From contig CM049316.1 in NCBI GenBank assembly GCA_026874595.1, positions 65,147,176 to 65,211,175 on the forward strand: a stretch of 64,000 nt of DNA, in the 5' to 3' direction. A program made the translations under genes and the position numbers. A model generated the notes under the pieces. The model was given only the letters and a program-made list of their open reading frames with translations. It made no database searches and was not told the DNA's origin. Positions 36,066-47,499 of the stretch are shown here, piece after piece. Position 1 is the first letter of the stretch, and each line of letters begins with the position of its first letter. The DNA is from Sipunculus nudus (Eukaryota; Annelida; Sipuncula; Golfingiida; Sipunculidae).

Positions 36066-36821
36066 TATTATTAAATTTTATGAAAATGTTAGATCAGCTC
36101 AATAAGTAATAAAATATTTATCATTTATTCTCTCATAAGGAATGGCTTCCAAATTGAAAGGTGACAGAGTGACAGTGCATATAAACGATACTGAATGAAG
36201 TACACAACTCAACTTACCCAACCCTGTGTGATATATATCAACTCACGCATGAGGGTCCCACCCAACACGAACGGGTGCGTTCGAGTGTTAAATTAGAAAC
36301 GTTTACTGACAACAATAATAACTTGTATGATGAAATAGTTCAGTATGTGCTTCCATAGTTCGGAATACTTTGAAAATATCATCTTCATTCGTCCATATGG
36401 TATTGGTGTAAAGCGAATGGAGTTAAATAATCTCTAAACATAAGCTCCTAACATTTAGAGAGACAAAAAAATCTAGATACCCGTATATAAGAATATAACA
36501 ATCACTATATCGAAATTTATACTCACCCATCCATAATGCTCGATCGAGCGTTATTCTGAATTTTCCGAGTAAGCACTTTAAACCCGTATACGGCCGGCGC
36601 ACATCCACAAAAATACAGCTATCCTTGATGAAGAAAACCAATCAGTATGGCGTGTTTACGTTAGCTTTTACCCATAGGTCCAAACAACACCTACGTATCC
36701 GGTGAGAAGTTGGCATTTAAACGTCAAGAGTCAGATGCAACAATTAGTTCTTTGATGGAACCAACTGGTAGCTCATCAGTAGCTGACCTACATTTATATT
36801 ACGTGCTGCAAAAAGACAGCC

Positions 36822-37145
36822 TCATCCCTCCCTCGCCTTGAGAGATAGCAGACCGGGTCCCGACTGTAAAGCAGACGGCGCGAGAACGTGTTTATAAATC
36901 AACCCGGTCATTTGAAGCGCGTTAGTATGACACCGGTTACAATTGGCCAACAGACCTTGAATTTTCTCTGAAGCGTTCATATACCGTTGATGAACACTTT
37001 GAATGAAGGCCAAAGTGACACCAAGAAGTTGTGTTAGGTTCAGTAGCCCATATATAAAGTACGCCGACGGATTAAGTAGCGGAAAATATACATACACCTG
37101 CTGGTACAGGGTTTGCAACGCTGAGCTTCGCAAAACCGGGCGCAT
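36822..37145 (-). CDS. uncertain 107-codon ORF with one hydrophobic segment
   Basis: ATG at 37145 opens 107 codons, with a TGA seven codons upstream, so it would be a single-exon ORF. About 25 residues in, PLLNPSAYFIYGLLN is followed by a hydrophobic stretch to about residue 50. The N-P-x-x-Y-like pattern recalls helix 7 of rhodopsin-type receptors, but there are no other helices and the remainder (Asn/Cys/His-containing, then LAPSALQSGPGLLSLK) does not fit a receptor tail. Part of the plus strand (37003-37236) is also open. It may be a decayed exon or chance. No family is assigned. Confidence 0.2.
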   Translation of the reverse strand: MRPVLRSSALQTLYQQVYVYFPLLNPSAYFIYGLLNLTQLLGVTLAFIQSVHQRYMNASEKIQGLLANCNRCHTNALQMTGLIYKHVLAPSALQSGPGLLSLKAREG

Positions 37146-37564
37146 GTGGAATCCAGCCTCACTTCAAGAACTTATCGGACTCAGATGGCTTTTTTTTGCA
37201 TCCCTCCTAAAACAATGCCCAAGCCATGCAGGGTAAACAGGCATTAAGCATTAACTTATCAGTTCGCCAGGCCGGTGATTGAGACAATTCTGTGCTTTTT
37301 CTTATTTACTACAAGTTGAACGTCATTCGTGTGTGTTATATGTTACACGCATTTCAGTGAAAGAAACGAACAAAACCACAAATGGACAAAACTGATAATA
37401 TAATTATTATTGTTATTACCAAGTTACATCTTTAATCGATAGCAACATTCAGTGTTATTTTAAACAAAATATTTTTTAATTTAATACAAATAACTTTAGA
37501 CCTACTGAGAAAATTATAATTTGGTTTGACGCAAGAAATATGTATAATTTAGATCAGTGATGCA

Positions 37565-37960
37565 GAACTCGAGTACGGACTTGAGTTCACTTTTTTAATG
37601 ACTGGACTTGGACTCGAATGTCCTGGAGGTTAAGTAAACCTATTCCATGTGCGTTTGTTGTGTGATGGAGGATTTCATCCAGATCCCAGACTTTGTCCTG
37701 ATTTGATTGGCTGGTACACATGTGACATCATGGACTGAATTTTATTAACAACTCAGATCTAGTAATGCATATTGTTTTTATTCTCTGCTGAAAATTTGGG
37801 ACTGACAGAGGCAGAAATACTGTGCTTTTACTGAGATCTAGAATTTTAAGATTTGGAATACGTTTGCTTGACCTGGACTCGTACTTGGGACTCGGAGGTA
37901 ATAACTCGAGAAATCGGATAGAATGGACTCGATTACAAAACTGATTCAGATACAACTTTT
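37565..37960 (-). repeat. interspersed repeat family D, diverged copy
   Basis: Begins 'actcgagtacggacttgagt' and 'gactggacttggactcgaat'. It ends with 'gacctggactcgtacttggg', 'actcggaggt' and 'actcgagaaatcgga'. On the minus strand these give the gagtcc-rich ends of family D; the centre is poorly conserved. Confidence 0.5.
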
Positions 37961-37999
37961 ATGCTGAATATCTAATGATATCCAGTGTTTAAATTGCAA

Positions 38000-40900
38000 T
38001 ACATGCATTTTTTTCCTGCTGAGAACATAATTTTTGCCAGACCAAACAAATGGTCGTAACGAATAATCACAAATTCGATACTGCTACATTTTCTCAGGGG
38101 ACAAGGATTGGGAAACAGTAATATGAGAGGATATAATTGTTATAAATACGAGGGCAATGAGTACATTTATAGGTGTTAAATGATTCCTATTTTCACTTTT
38201 CGTTTCAGACATATTTTGTTAAACAGAAATCTGTAAACAAGCAGATAACTGCAACAACAACATGCTTAATTACTCAACTGAACAAGGTATAAACACGGAT
38301 GTAGATTGGCGTTGTTTTTTGCCGTTTCAAGGAAGTATCAACAACTTCCGGGTCTGATAATATGCATTTTTAATACAACATGGGTTAACTCCAGTAAGTT
38401 CAAATAAAATTAAGTTCAAATAGTGCAGTGATTTTCCTGGTGGAAGTTTAACCCGACCAATGAGTTCCTGTGTGTAATTACTTCAGATACGTCAGGATAT
38501 TTGCCATAAATATCGAAAAAATGTCTCAGGTTTCAGTGAATACATTTCCGTTATATCTGTCTGTTGTGGACTCCGATGTGAACCAGATTTATTTATTCAT
38601 TAATAAGTGTCAATTATTATTATGTCAATGTGCACTAGTAATAATATCCATGTTCAAATGCAAGTTTTTGTTTTGGTCACGCTATGTTTTCTATTGCCAG
38701 AACCTTGCACCTAATAAAATCCGTTCCGGAAATGTCTGAGAGCCGTTGCAGTCGTTTTGAGGAACGTGTGTGTTTGTGAATCTGTTTTGAGGCAGAATAA
38801 ATGGAGGACGAGCTATCTAGTAGTGGACAAGAACGAGACCCCGCCACACTGTCAACTATGTCAACATGGACTTTGGTCGTAAACTTAAAAAGAAAATGGC
38901 TTCCTGTTTCAACAGATCAGTATAGCAGAAAACCTCTGATGTAGTTATTTTTGTTGTCTAGCACATGCAGTTTATTTTTTTCAACAATGCCAGCATTGCA
39001 GAATTAGAAGGACCCAAAGAAATATTTTTACATACAGTTTTATGGTACTAAATGTAATTATAATAAATAAACTTAATATCCCAAGCTTTTGCCTTTTGAT
39101 ATAAAAGCATTGCAGACGCCATTATCAAAATTACATACTCGAACTAGGTTTGTTTTGGTGGAGACGAATCAAATTTTGTAAAAAAAAAATACGGATTGGC
39201 ATTTTAACGTAAAGTTAAAAGTCGGATGGCTTTTGCCCAGGCAACATCACATATAACCGAGATTAGACAAAGGCGACCGGCAAAAACATCCTTGGCCCAG
39301 GCATTCAGCATGAAAATAATTTTTCCTGTAGAGATCGCCGTTTAAATTCACAGTGGTTAGGGCCTGCATGTTTACGTCAAGTCACCGCGTGGGAAGGTAT
39401 CCTAGAACCACAACAACGGTAAGTGTCTAGTACCGAGAGATACCCTCTTCTGAAGATAAACACGATTCACTTCTCTCCTGCGATTTGCACCTGAACTATA
39501 TAAAGTGGGCAAAGTGATACAGCAATGGACGTAGGTAGGGCGCACTCGGTGCGGAGCTTTTGTTTGGTTTTCATGTATATTTTAACCCCCCCCCTGTAGA
39601 CTTATAGGGATTAATGAGTTTATTTCTATATCCATATTTTGGTTAAATTTATTGTGAGTGGGCTTTCTCGGTTCAAATCGATTGCAAAGCCATCGATTAC
39701 AATTTTTATGGTCTTTTTTTCTCTCTCTTTGTTAGTGTTTGCGCTAGATCTAAGAATGATTTGCACCTGATATTATTTTTGTCTTTGACAAAATTCCAAA
39801 GGTCGTACACGCCATATCGGATCCCCATTTATCGCTCAGTTGTCTGATGGGTTGGGCTTAGGAGGCGCGCGGTTGGGGGGTTCAATGGTTGATAGGCGGT
39901 TGCAAACATATAGTTAGCTATCCAGTGGAAAGCACATCCAACATTTGATATTTCCTGGCGTCATTGGTCAGAAAACGAGTTTATTAATCTAATTAAGGTA
40001 ATTTTTGGAAAATTAATCCTTTTGATAGTTTGTAAATGAATTCTATGAGAGAAAGTTTAGTTATAATTCTAGTCTAATTTTTGTGTGCATATCCCCCACA
40101 TATATATCCTAAAGGTTTAGAGGTTGTGTGTTTTAGTATGGAAATATATCAAATGTCATTCAAACAGCTAAAGGGAAACCTCTTAAATGCATCCGCGCAC
40201 TCAATCATTCACCGATATATAGACCCGCAACTCCCTCCATTTCAACTCGTTAACACCAAGAAATGATGTACCTATATTACTGTTATACAATTTTGTTATT
40301 TTCGTAATGATTATATATAGAACTACTGACAAAGATTATTCGTAAAATGTTTCAGTCGTAATTTTTATTCCCACAGTTATTAAATGTTCTGTTAGTCGGC
40401 CCGCAGTAGCGAAACACTTTTGCTGAACATCTGATATGCCCATAGCCCAATAACGTTTGGTAAGCGGAGTACCGCCCACTAATAACCCGCTGTGCAATAG
40501 ACTGTACACACACTACCTGTTAGTGCAAGTTGATACATATGTATATGTATACTTGTTCACTGTACATAATGCAGGGCAGAGTGGTACTGCCCCGCGCCTG
40601 GCCACCCGTCCGTTCGTATGATAATTACCCAACAGACGCGGCCCGGACATAATGACAACTTTGGCCTGTATTCAATAAACAGCTGAAAGGTTAAGAAATA
40701 TCTGAAGTATAATTAAGAGTGACGGCAAAAGTTTTCACTTTCACGCCCCGTGGGATAATTTAATAAGGCAAGCGATTTGGCCTTGTCAGAAAGATTAACG
40801 CATAAATTAGACCGAAAAGCATTTAACTGAAGTCATACGTGGAAAACCATCTGCAGAAAAGATACCTTGGATCAGGAACGCAATAACATATTGACTACAC

Positions 40901-41035
40901 GCATATTAAATTTTCCAGCTGATCCCCCAAGTGTTCCTTATTGAATTCTCTTAATTTGCAAATCAGGGCGAGATCTTTATTGAGTCATTGGGGTTATATT
41001 GTTTATTCCCCTCCACGTTTTTTTTAGATTTATTT
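38000..41035. other. no gene recognised; one exon-like spot near 38700-38880
   Basis: At 38801 a plus-strand ATG opens MEDELSSSGQERDP up to a donor-like GTC|GTAAAC. On the minus strand the same DNA is open for about 80 codons between a T-rich acceptor-like site and AG|GTGCAAG. The two readings compete and neither has recognisable homology. The rest is AT-rich with no repeats I could match. Confidence 0.25.
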
Positions 41036-41039
41036 AAAT

Positions 41040-41162
41040 ATGCCTGAATCAGAGATCAAAATATGTCAAATGTGCCTGACTCAGAGATCGAAATACGTCA
41101 GATGTGCCTGAATCAGAGATGAAAATACGTCAGATGTGCCTGAAGTAAAGATCAAATACGTA
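41040..41162. repeat. tandem repeat, ~39-bp unit, about three copies
   Basis: The unit is built on gcctgaatcagagatcaaaa followed by ta(t/c)gtcagatgt. Copies begin near 41041, 41080, 41119; the last is partial and diverged. Confidence 0.85.
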
Positions 41163-41239
41163 ACGCTGGTGCATTTGTTGATAACGAGGTTAAACAATTT
41201 TGTTTCCTTTGAACTGTTTATCATTATACCTAAGCCATT

Positions 41240-41405
41240 GGGTTATGCGTTCAAACCTGTTCATTTTAGTGTGTTTGTTCATAAGCAATGTTCACAAATG
41301 TATAGTCACTTATGCACGTGTTAACCTGGTAATATAAACCGAATAAGTGAATGCAAAGGGTTTTGAGAGCATCCCACAAGGCGGAGGCCTGCATTCCTTA
41401 GAATG
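41240..41405 (+). repeat. interspersed repeat family B, truncated copy
   Basis: Retains 'tgtttgttcataagcaatgt', 'acttatgcacg', 'ttaacctggtaatata' and the right end 'ggcggaggcctgcattcc'. It follows directly after the 39-bp tandem repeat. Confidence 0.65.
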
Positions 41406-41424
41406 CTGATTTATAGATTCCTAG

Positions 41425-41860
41425 TAACAGTGGACTCGCAAGAGTACGACTCTGCTGATTATGAATTGTTGGAGTCAAAATCTAACCCCCACAGTGCATC
41501 GGGGTTTCTAAATGTACCAGCGGTGTAGGTATAAATATAGCGGTGAGGACAATGTGGTCCGTTCGAGTGCGTTGGATAATAATTGTTTCAAGGCAAATTA
41601 CATAAACATGGGTGATTTTGTAAGGACTTTACGGAATAAGTTACATTGTTAAGCCCGGGCATGTAGAATTAAAACAAAAGGTGTTTCCTCCAAATGGAAC
41701 AAATTTTGAATTTAAAGTTCAACAGTTCAGACATGCAAGTGTAGTGCCGGCCGTTCCGCAGTGCCCAGACAGTAGACATTCGGTTCGAGTGGAAAACTAC
41801 CACCGGCGGAAGGGTTCAGCTCCACCATACACGTGCCTGTTCAAAATTCATGAGGTAGCA
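41425..41860 (+). repeat. interspersed repeat family J, copy 1
   Basis: Aligns with 53335-53775 in the same orientation: 'actcgcaagagtacgactct', 'cacagtgcatcggggttt', 'gtaggtataaatatagcggt', 'caatgtggtccgttc' and 'aggtgtttcctccaaatgg' all recur. The 64-codon open frame at 41681 is within the repeat. Confidence 0.7.
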
Positions 41861-42129
41861 GACAAAGAGGCTTGATGAAGCAAGGTCTCTGCTCAACCGA
41901 GCCACAGACCTGGCTCTCAGGTAAAATGGTGCGTGTTGTTGCGGGCAGGAAACGTCGTCTTTGCCTCCCAAAAATCTATTATCAACGCGTATAGGGATGA
42001 GGTGGTGCGGTGGTTAGGCGAAACATGAGTCTCTCTAAGACTTGAGTTGATGTTTTTATGATACGAGGAGGAAGGCATGGGCAATATACAGTGTTGTGCC
42101 ACTTTGGCTGTCTGGCATTTGAGACATTA

Positions 42130-42690
42130 CAGAGTCTACGACCAAGGTACTGGCTTTCAGAGTGACTTTACATCCTTGAACGAGGAAGCACTTTAATGCC
42201 CTACGAAGATGCAAATATATTCGTCATTTTTGACATAGCATACAAGTACGCTATCACGCGACATTAACTAGACCAATCCTTAGCTTTATTATTATACCAT
42301 CTAACAACACCTATCCGTTTAATTTAGCATTTATTAAATCTCTCTGTAGGTTTGAGAATTTCTTACTGTATGAATACAATCAGGGCTCGCACGGGTTACT
42401 GGACGAGAGCCAACTTTTATGTGATACAGGAAATAACTCGTTACGATAGAGACGGATTTTCATTTTGGTTTGTGAGTTCACATATGTTCTTTTGTGTTAA
42501 TACATCATTTGCAGCCTATTGTTAAGATTATGGACAGTTTACAACGATATGATTGCACATGATGGAAGACTACTGCAATGCATTTCACGGTATGGCTTGT
42601 ATCACGACTGATGTAAGGACTACCAGCCCAATATAAGTGCTTACAGAGTCATGCATTCAGGGCTATATACACTGACACATACGACTTGAC
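42130..42690 (+). repeat. interspersed repeat family C, full copy
   Basis: Runs from 'catccttgaacgaggaagc' through 'gatgcaaatatattcgtcat', 'tttgagaatttct', 'gtgatacaggaaat' and 'ttcttttgtgttaat' to 'ccagcccaatataagtgctt'. It is collinear with 58470-59010. Confidence 0.8.
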
Positions 42691-44079
42691 AAAAAAGCTA
42701 CCATTTTCACGGTTACGTGAAAAGTGTGCCATGCATAATCTACGATAATGGTATCACATTGACTTCATAAATATGACATAGCGTGTGACCTCACAAGCCG
42801 CAAGATTTCTGAATGTAACAAGATCAATCCGGGGGACAAATACATATCTCTACCGTGACAGGACACCCCAGGAGAGACTATCAAATCCCTACAAAATGCA
42901 TTATGACAGAGTTGATGGTTTTACACATGCAGAGGGTACATCTCCAGAGGAGTATCCTATTTCATCTTGCCTTCACTTGTACAATATCGCGTAATACCTT
43001 AATGTAATGTTTTCCAGCAAGTGTTGCTTTATCTCTTCATTTTAAATGATTTAGGAGTATATCCTTAGATGCCAGTGGTATAAGAATAACAGCCTTTATC
43101 CGCACCTAAACACGTTGTATTTACACTTTAGAAATATAGGCCTCCTCGGCGGATAAAGGATGCGACTAACATATCTGCATTTTAGCGGTTTACCCGATAT
43201 TTTCCATACCTAGTTATCAAACAGTTTGGGAATAGATGTTTCTCTGAGCAGCCATACAGCCTTATACGGGGATTTTGCGATAAGTTACGTAAACTGAGGA
43301 CCTTAAAATTGGCGGCAGTCAGTGAAAAGTCGTACGACCAGTCCTATTGATTCGTCGGAACTCGTAGCTGTCCTAAGCAGTCAACAAAATAACATCTCCC
43401 CCTACCGGTAATGAAATGTTCTACATATACGGCCCCTCCTTTTAAAAAACATTTCAATCTGCCTGAAATATGAAATTTGAAATCCATATACGTCTTTATC
43501 TATTTGCGACACCCTACTAAATTTAATGAGATCATAAATAGTTCCTATGTTGAGAATACTTGAGACCAGAATTCATCCGGCTAATCTTAAATAAGCTCTC
43601 TTGAAAAAAAAAAATTTAAAAGAACCCCTACCCCCCCCCCCCCTCTCAACCGCAGCTTTTTTTACCTGCGTGAAAAAAAAAGAAAACTGCAGGGATCACT
43701 GAAAAAGACCCTAGGTTCATCGAAGCGGTGATAGTCGCCAGTCACTAAAGTAGGAGGATAACAGAATCTAAAATAATTCATGGAATTTACCGCCAAGTGA
43801 CAGTACCTGTACTAGGTGCTATATTAAAAATAGTGCAAGTCTTATTAGTTAGGGCGACTGGGCCAGTCTACTGTTCTCATGAAGAGTATGGTCCCCTTCA
43901 GCACCCGGGCTGCGCCCCTGTCATAGATGAGTGTCAGACATATATCTCTACAATATAACTGGCGGTTGCACCAAATTCTTGTCATGTTTTTTCTCTGTGA
44001 CCGCGCCCGGGAAATGCGCCGGTTTTGACCTTGTAGTGTCGAGAACGAAGCAAAGTATGTCCTAAAAGGGTAATTCTTA

Positions 44080-44490
44080 TTTTAATTTATATTTTTGGTT
44101 GAGGTTATCGCCTCCATTTTTTAAAATGCTAACTAAACTAAGTACATGTAAATCTGCAGAATTCCATTCCGGGTTCGGACTATATGACAGGGCAGTATCA
44201 CACGCTTCCTCTCATTTTTTAAATCCTGGCGTTGATCAGGCCCGGTGACTACTGCACCTGCGGGCCCTGGGTGCGTATTCGTCTCCATTTCTGAGTCATA
44301 CCACCGAGGAACCTCCGAAAGGCGCACTCGTTTGTGAGTGAAACACGGACTATGGGCACGACCTTCCCATTAAGCCTGCAGAGCGCTCACACTGGGTGGG
44401 ACCGACCGTGAAAAATTTCACCGCCTCGGCTGAGATTGGAACTCACTTTGAGACCTGTGCTCTACACCTGAGCCACAGAAGCCGGTTTAA
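44080..44490 (-). mobile_element. tRNA-derived SINE, family A, best-preserved copy
   Basis: On the minus strand the head (from about 44485) reads gcttctgtggctcaggtgta then gagcacaggtctca. This matches a tRNA A-box region, TGGCTCAGnnGTAGAGCA, with a decayed B-box-like gagttccaatct about 25 bases on. A ~330-bp body follows, including 'gcgcctttcggaggttcctc' and 'gggcccgcaggtgcagtag'. Such elements are transcribed by RNA polymerase III from the internal boxes and moved by a partner LINE, which is not visible in this window. Confidence 0.75.
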
Positions 44491-44499
44491 AAGGGTTAT

Positions 44500-44690
44500 G
44501 TTTCCTAATTTCCGGAAAATCCTAAAGAAATTACTCGGGGGAAACTTAGGGAAGTGTCTACCGCAGCGCCATCTATCGGAAACTACGTCAGTGTATCCAA
44601 AGGGTGAACTCGGCCCATAAGAAAACCGTCCGTAATCAGCCGAAGTCACGCGGACCTGTCCAAACGCAAGAACAGGTAATGATCTTGTAT
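44500..44690 (+). repeat. interspersed repeat family H, copy 2
   Basis: Includes 'ctaccgcagcgccatctatc', 'aactacgtcagtgtatcc', 'gaactcggcccataagaaaa', 'agccgaagtcacgcgg'. Its 3' half matches 15478-15600, and most of it matches the reverse complement of 47300-47490. It abuts the SINE. Confidence 0.65.
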
Positions 44691-45681
44691 TTGATAAATC
44701 AAATGATAAAATGTTTTAATTCTCCATTTTGAGTATGCTTGCATCTTATTTGATTATTGTCTGTGAAACTGTTTAATTTTAAGTGCACATTACTGCCTGA
44801 ACAGATAAATTAAAAAAAAAAACGGGTAACAACTGGCAAAATAAACTAGGTGGAAAACAAGAACATTCTTGGAAAATATCTGAGTCTGCTACACGATTTC
44901 ATTTCACCTGCTCATGTTAGTCTTTAAGACCCTCAATGAGTAAAGTATACCCTTGTGCTAAATATGATTAGTGACAATTATCGTCAAAACCCATTAAGCA
45001 CATATCGAGCAAAGAGCGACGTGGATTTGTAGTTTTAACAGGGAACACAAGAGGGCAGTTTTGTATTACCCTCCAAATTTGCCGGGAGCACATGGAAAAA
45101 CGATTGTTACCTGAACGGATCCAACAGGCAAATGGGTCAAACAACTTTCGCTGTTGGATAAACAAGGCTAAGCGTTATATCAATTAACAATGCGAAAATG
45201 AAGGAAACAAGATGTCTGCCAATCTGTCAAAAGTACATAGTTTATTAAGACTGTCCTAAATGTAATCCAAAAAAGGATATTCAATTACAGCTCTATATTT
45301 GGCAATATATGTATAAATAAATTCAATTATGAAAACAGACACATGTTGATGTATCCCTCACAGTTTTCCTATTAGTCAACAGAGCTATAATCTTTCTAAA
45401 GAGATATTTACACCAACACATAAGAACAGACATCACTCGAAAATACAAATCCGGTTTCGGTTTTGTGCAAAAAACGTGCAGTAAAAACGTACAATAACAA
45501 AGCCAAAGTACGAATCATTTTTTGTAGTAGGTTCCTCTAGACCACCCAAGTGCAACTACAGGTAACATGACGCCAAGAGATGAAATAGGGGGGGGGGGAT
45601 TATTAACTTTTTGTATTGATAATACTATAGTTATAACCTTGATTCGACATGCTACTTGAGACATCTGGGTTTTAGTCACAA

Positions 45682-45682
<1 letters not shown>

Positions 45683-45758
<76 letters not shown>
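45683..45758. repeat. (TA)n microsatellite
   Basis: About 38 uninterrupted TA dinucleotides, the longest dinucleotide run in the window. The open frame of alternating Ile and Tyr over it is an artefact. Confidence 0.97.
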
Positions 45759-45760
<2 letters not shown>

Positions 45761-46699
45761 TGAAATATATATACATTTTTATATGGATAATCAAACTGAT
45801 TGATTGGATTGACTCAGGGGCGCTAATTTTAAGTACACTAATTTTAGATATCATTCCTGTAACCAAATCATTTGCATGAAACCCACTAGTTCAACACTGG
45901 TACAGACCTCACCAGATTTAGAAAGAAAAAAAAAAGCGCCAAAAGGTTATTGTTTTCCGTTTTATGTTCTCAGTCTTGAGCAGAAAGACTCACTTTTCAT
46001 GGAATCTAAAGGAAGATAAACATCACCCCAATTGCTATTGTAGTGCGTGTTCATTATATATATAGATCAATGTTTACTCGCCATTTCACGACGAGGCCAA
46101 TATAGCCGCGAAACCGTTTTACCGTATAAACAGGCAGGGGTGTCGGAGCCTGAATCGAGGCCATCAGTTAGCGAGCCGCCATGATGTGAAGATACCTGTA
46201 TCCATTATAACGATAACCCCTGCCATCATGCTGGCTGCTATCAAGCCATTAATTTTGATTGACAGTTTGACGGCATTGTGACGTAAATGGGAGTTATACA
46301 AATATCTTAACCCGCAATAACTAGCCCCGATCAGTCAGATGTCAGCACTCTGGTCCATCATATACGAATAACATACGCTTCATATATATACTTACATGTG
46401 ATGCTAGCAAAGATAAGGAAAAATACGTCAGCACAGGAACCGATGTACCTTTTTTATTGTTCTTTTTCTTAAAATAGAGTGTTACTCTTTTTTTCCACCA
46501 TATGATACAAGTATGGTTTTGATAAATTTGTATATAAGAATATTTGACTCGAATCTAATGAGTATTTGCTTGTGATGAAAATAAAACAGTATACAGAAAC
46601 AAACAAACAAAATTGTGTACAGAGGTGTAAAGCATTGACCAAATCAAAAGAAGAAAATTAACACTAAATGTATTAATTTTAGGGATGTCTGTCCATATA

Positions 46700-46870
46700 A
46701 TATCATAGATATATAATATATATGTGTGTGTTTTGGTGTGTGTATGTATATATGATTGTATGTGTAGACGCGTGAATATATATATATATATATATTTATA
46801 TATATGTGTATGTATATGTGTGTATATATGTATGTCTGTATATATGTATGTATGTATATACGTATGTTCT
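46700..46870. repeat. TA/TG/TATG-rich simple sequence
   Basis: Interleaved atat, gtgtgt and tatgtatg words over about 170 bp. Tyr/Val/Cys-rich open frames on both strands here are not genes. Confidence 0.9.
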
Positions 46871-47299
46871 AAAGACAGAATGGTTCAATAGATTGACAGA
46901 CTTAATTAGGAATGGATGTGCCAGATTAAGGCCGACTACAAGACAGGACCTGGCTTTGCTTAGCTCCTGCGTCATAAGTAACATCTGTAAGGTAACAGAT
47001 GGTAACACAAGGTCACAGCTTTCCTGTGGCGGTCCTACATGGTGGAATCCCCCCCCCCCGCCACGAGGAACGAACATGCAACGTTAGGGTTGGGTATACG
47101 TGAAATAATGTATAATAATATCTGCTCCAATACTATATGAAATAATGCTATATGATAAAAAAATGGGATTATAACAAATGCAGTTTCATGTGAAGAGTTG
47201 TCGTTTTAGAGGTGAAGTTATCGCTTTTGTAAGAAAAGTGATAAGTCGCCGTATGTGTGTATATAGACATGACCGAAAGGGCCCGTTTTTCCAAGATGG

Positions 47300-47490
47300 A
47301 GTTTTCTTCTATTGTCATGCTGAGACAGGTCTACACGTTCACCCCATTGGACGATTTCCCATGGGCCGAACTTACCTCCTGCATACACACAGTTGGTGTA
47401 GTTTCTGAAAGATGGCGCTACGATAGACCTTTCGCAAAATTAAGTCGAATTCTACAACAATTACGGGAAAATATGGCAAATGTCCCCCTT
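47300..47490 (-). repeat. interspersed repeat family H, copy 3 (inverted)
   Basis: The plus-strand phrases 'catgggccgaacttacct', 'gtagtttctgaaagatggcg' and 'ctacgatagac' are the reverse complement of the 44500-44690 sequence ('agcgccatctatcggaaact', 'gaactcggccca'). The overlapping 76- and 90-codon open frames are repeat-derived. Confidence 0.6.
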
Positions 47491-47499
47491 AGGACACAC

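Noticed and set aside
45672-45866. Ile-Tyr repeat ORF
   Set aside because: Translation of the (TA)n microsatellite.
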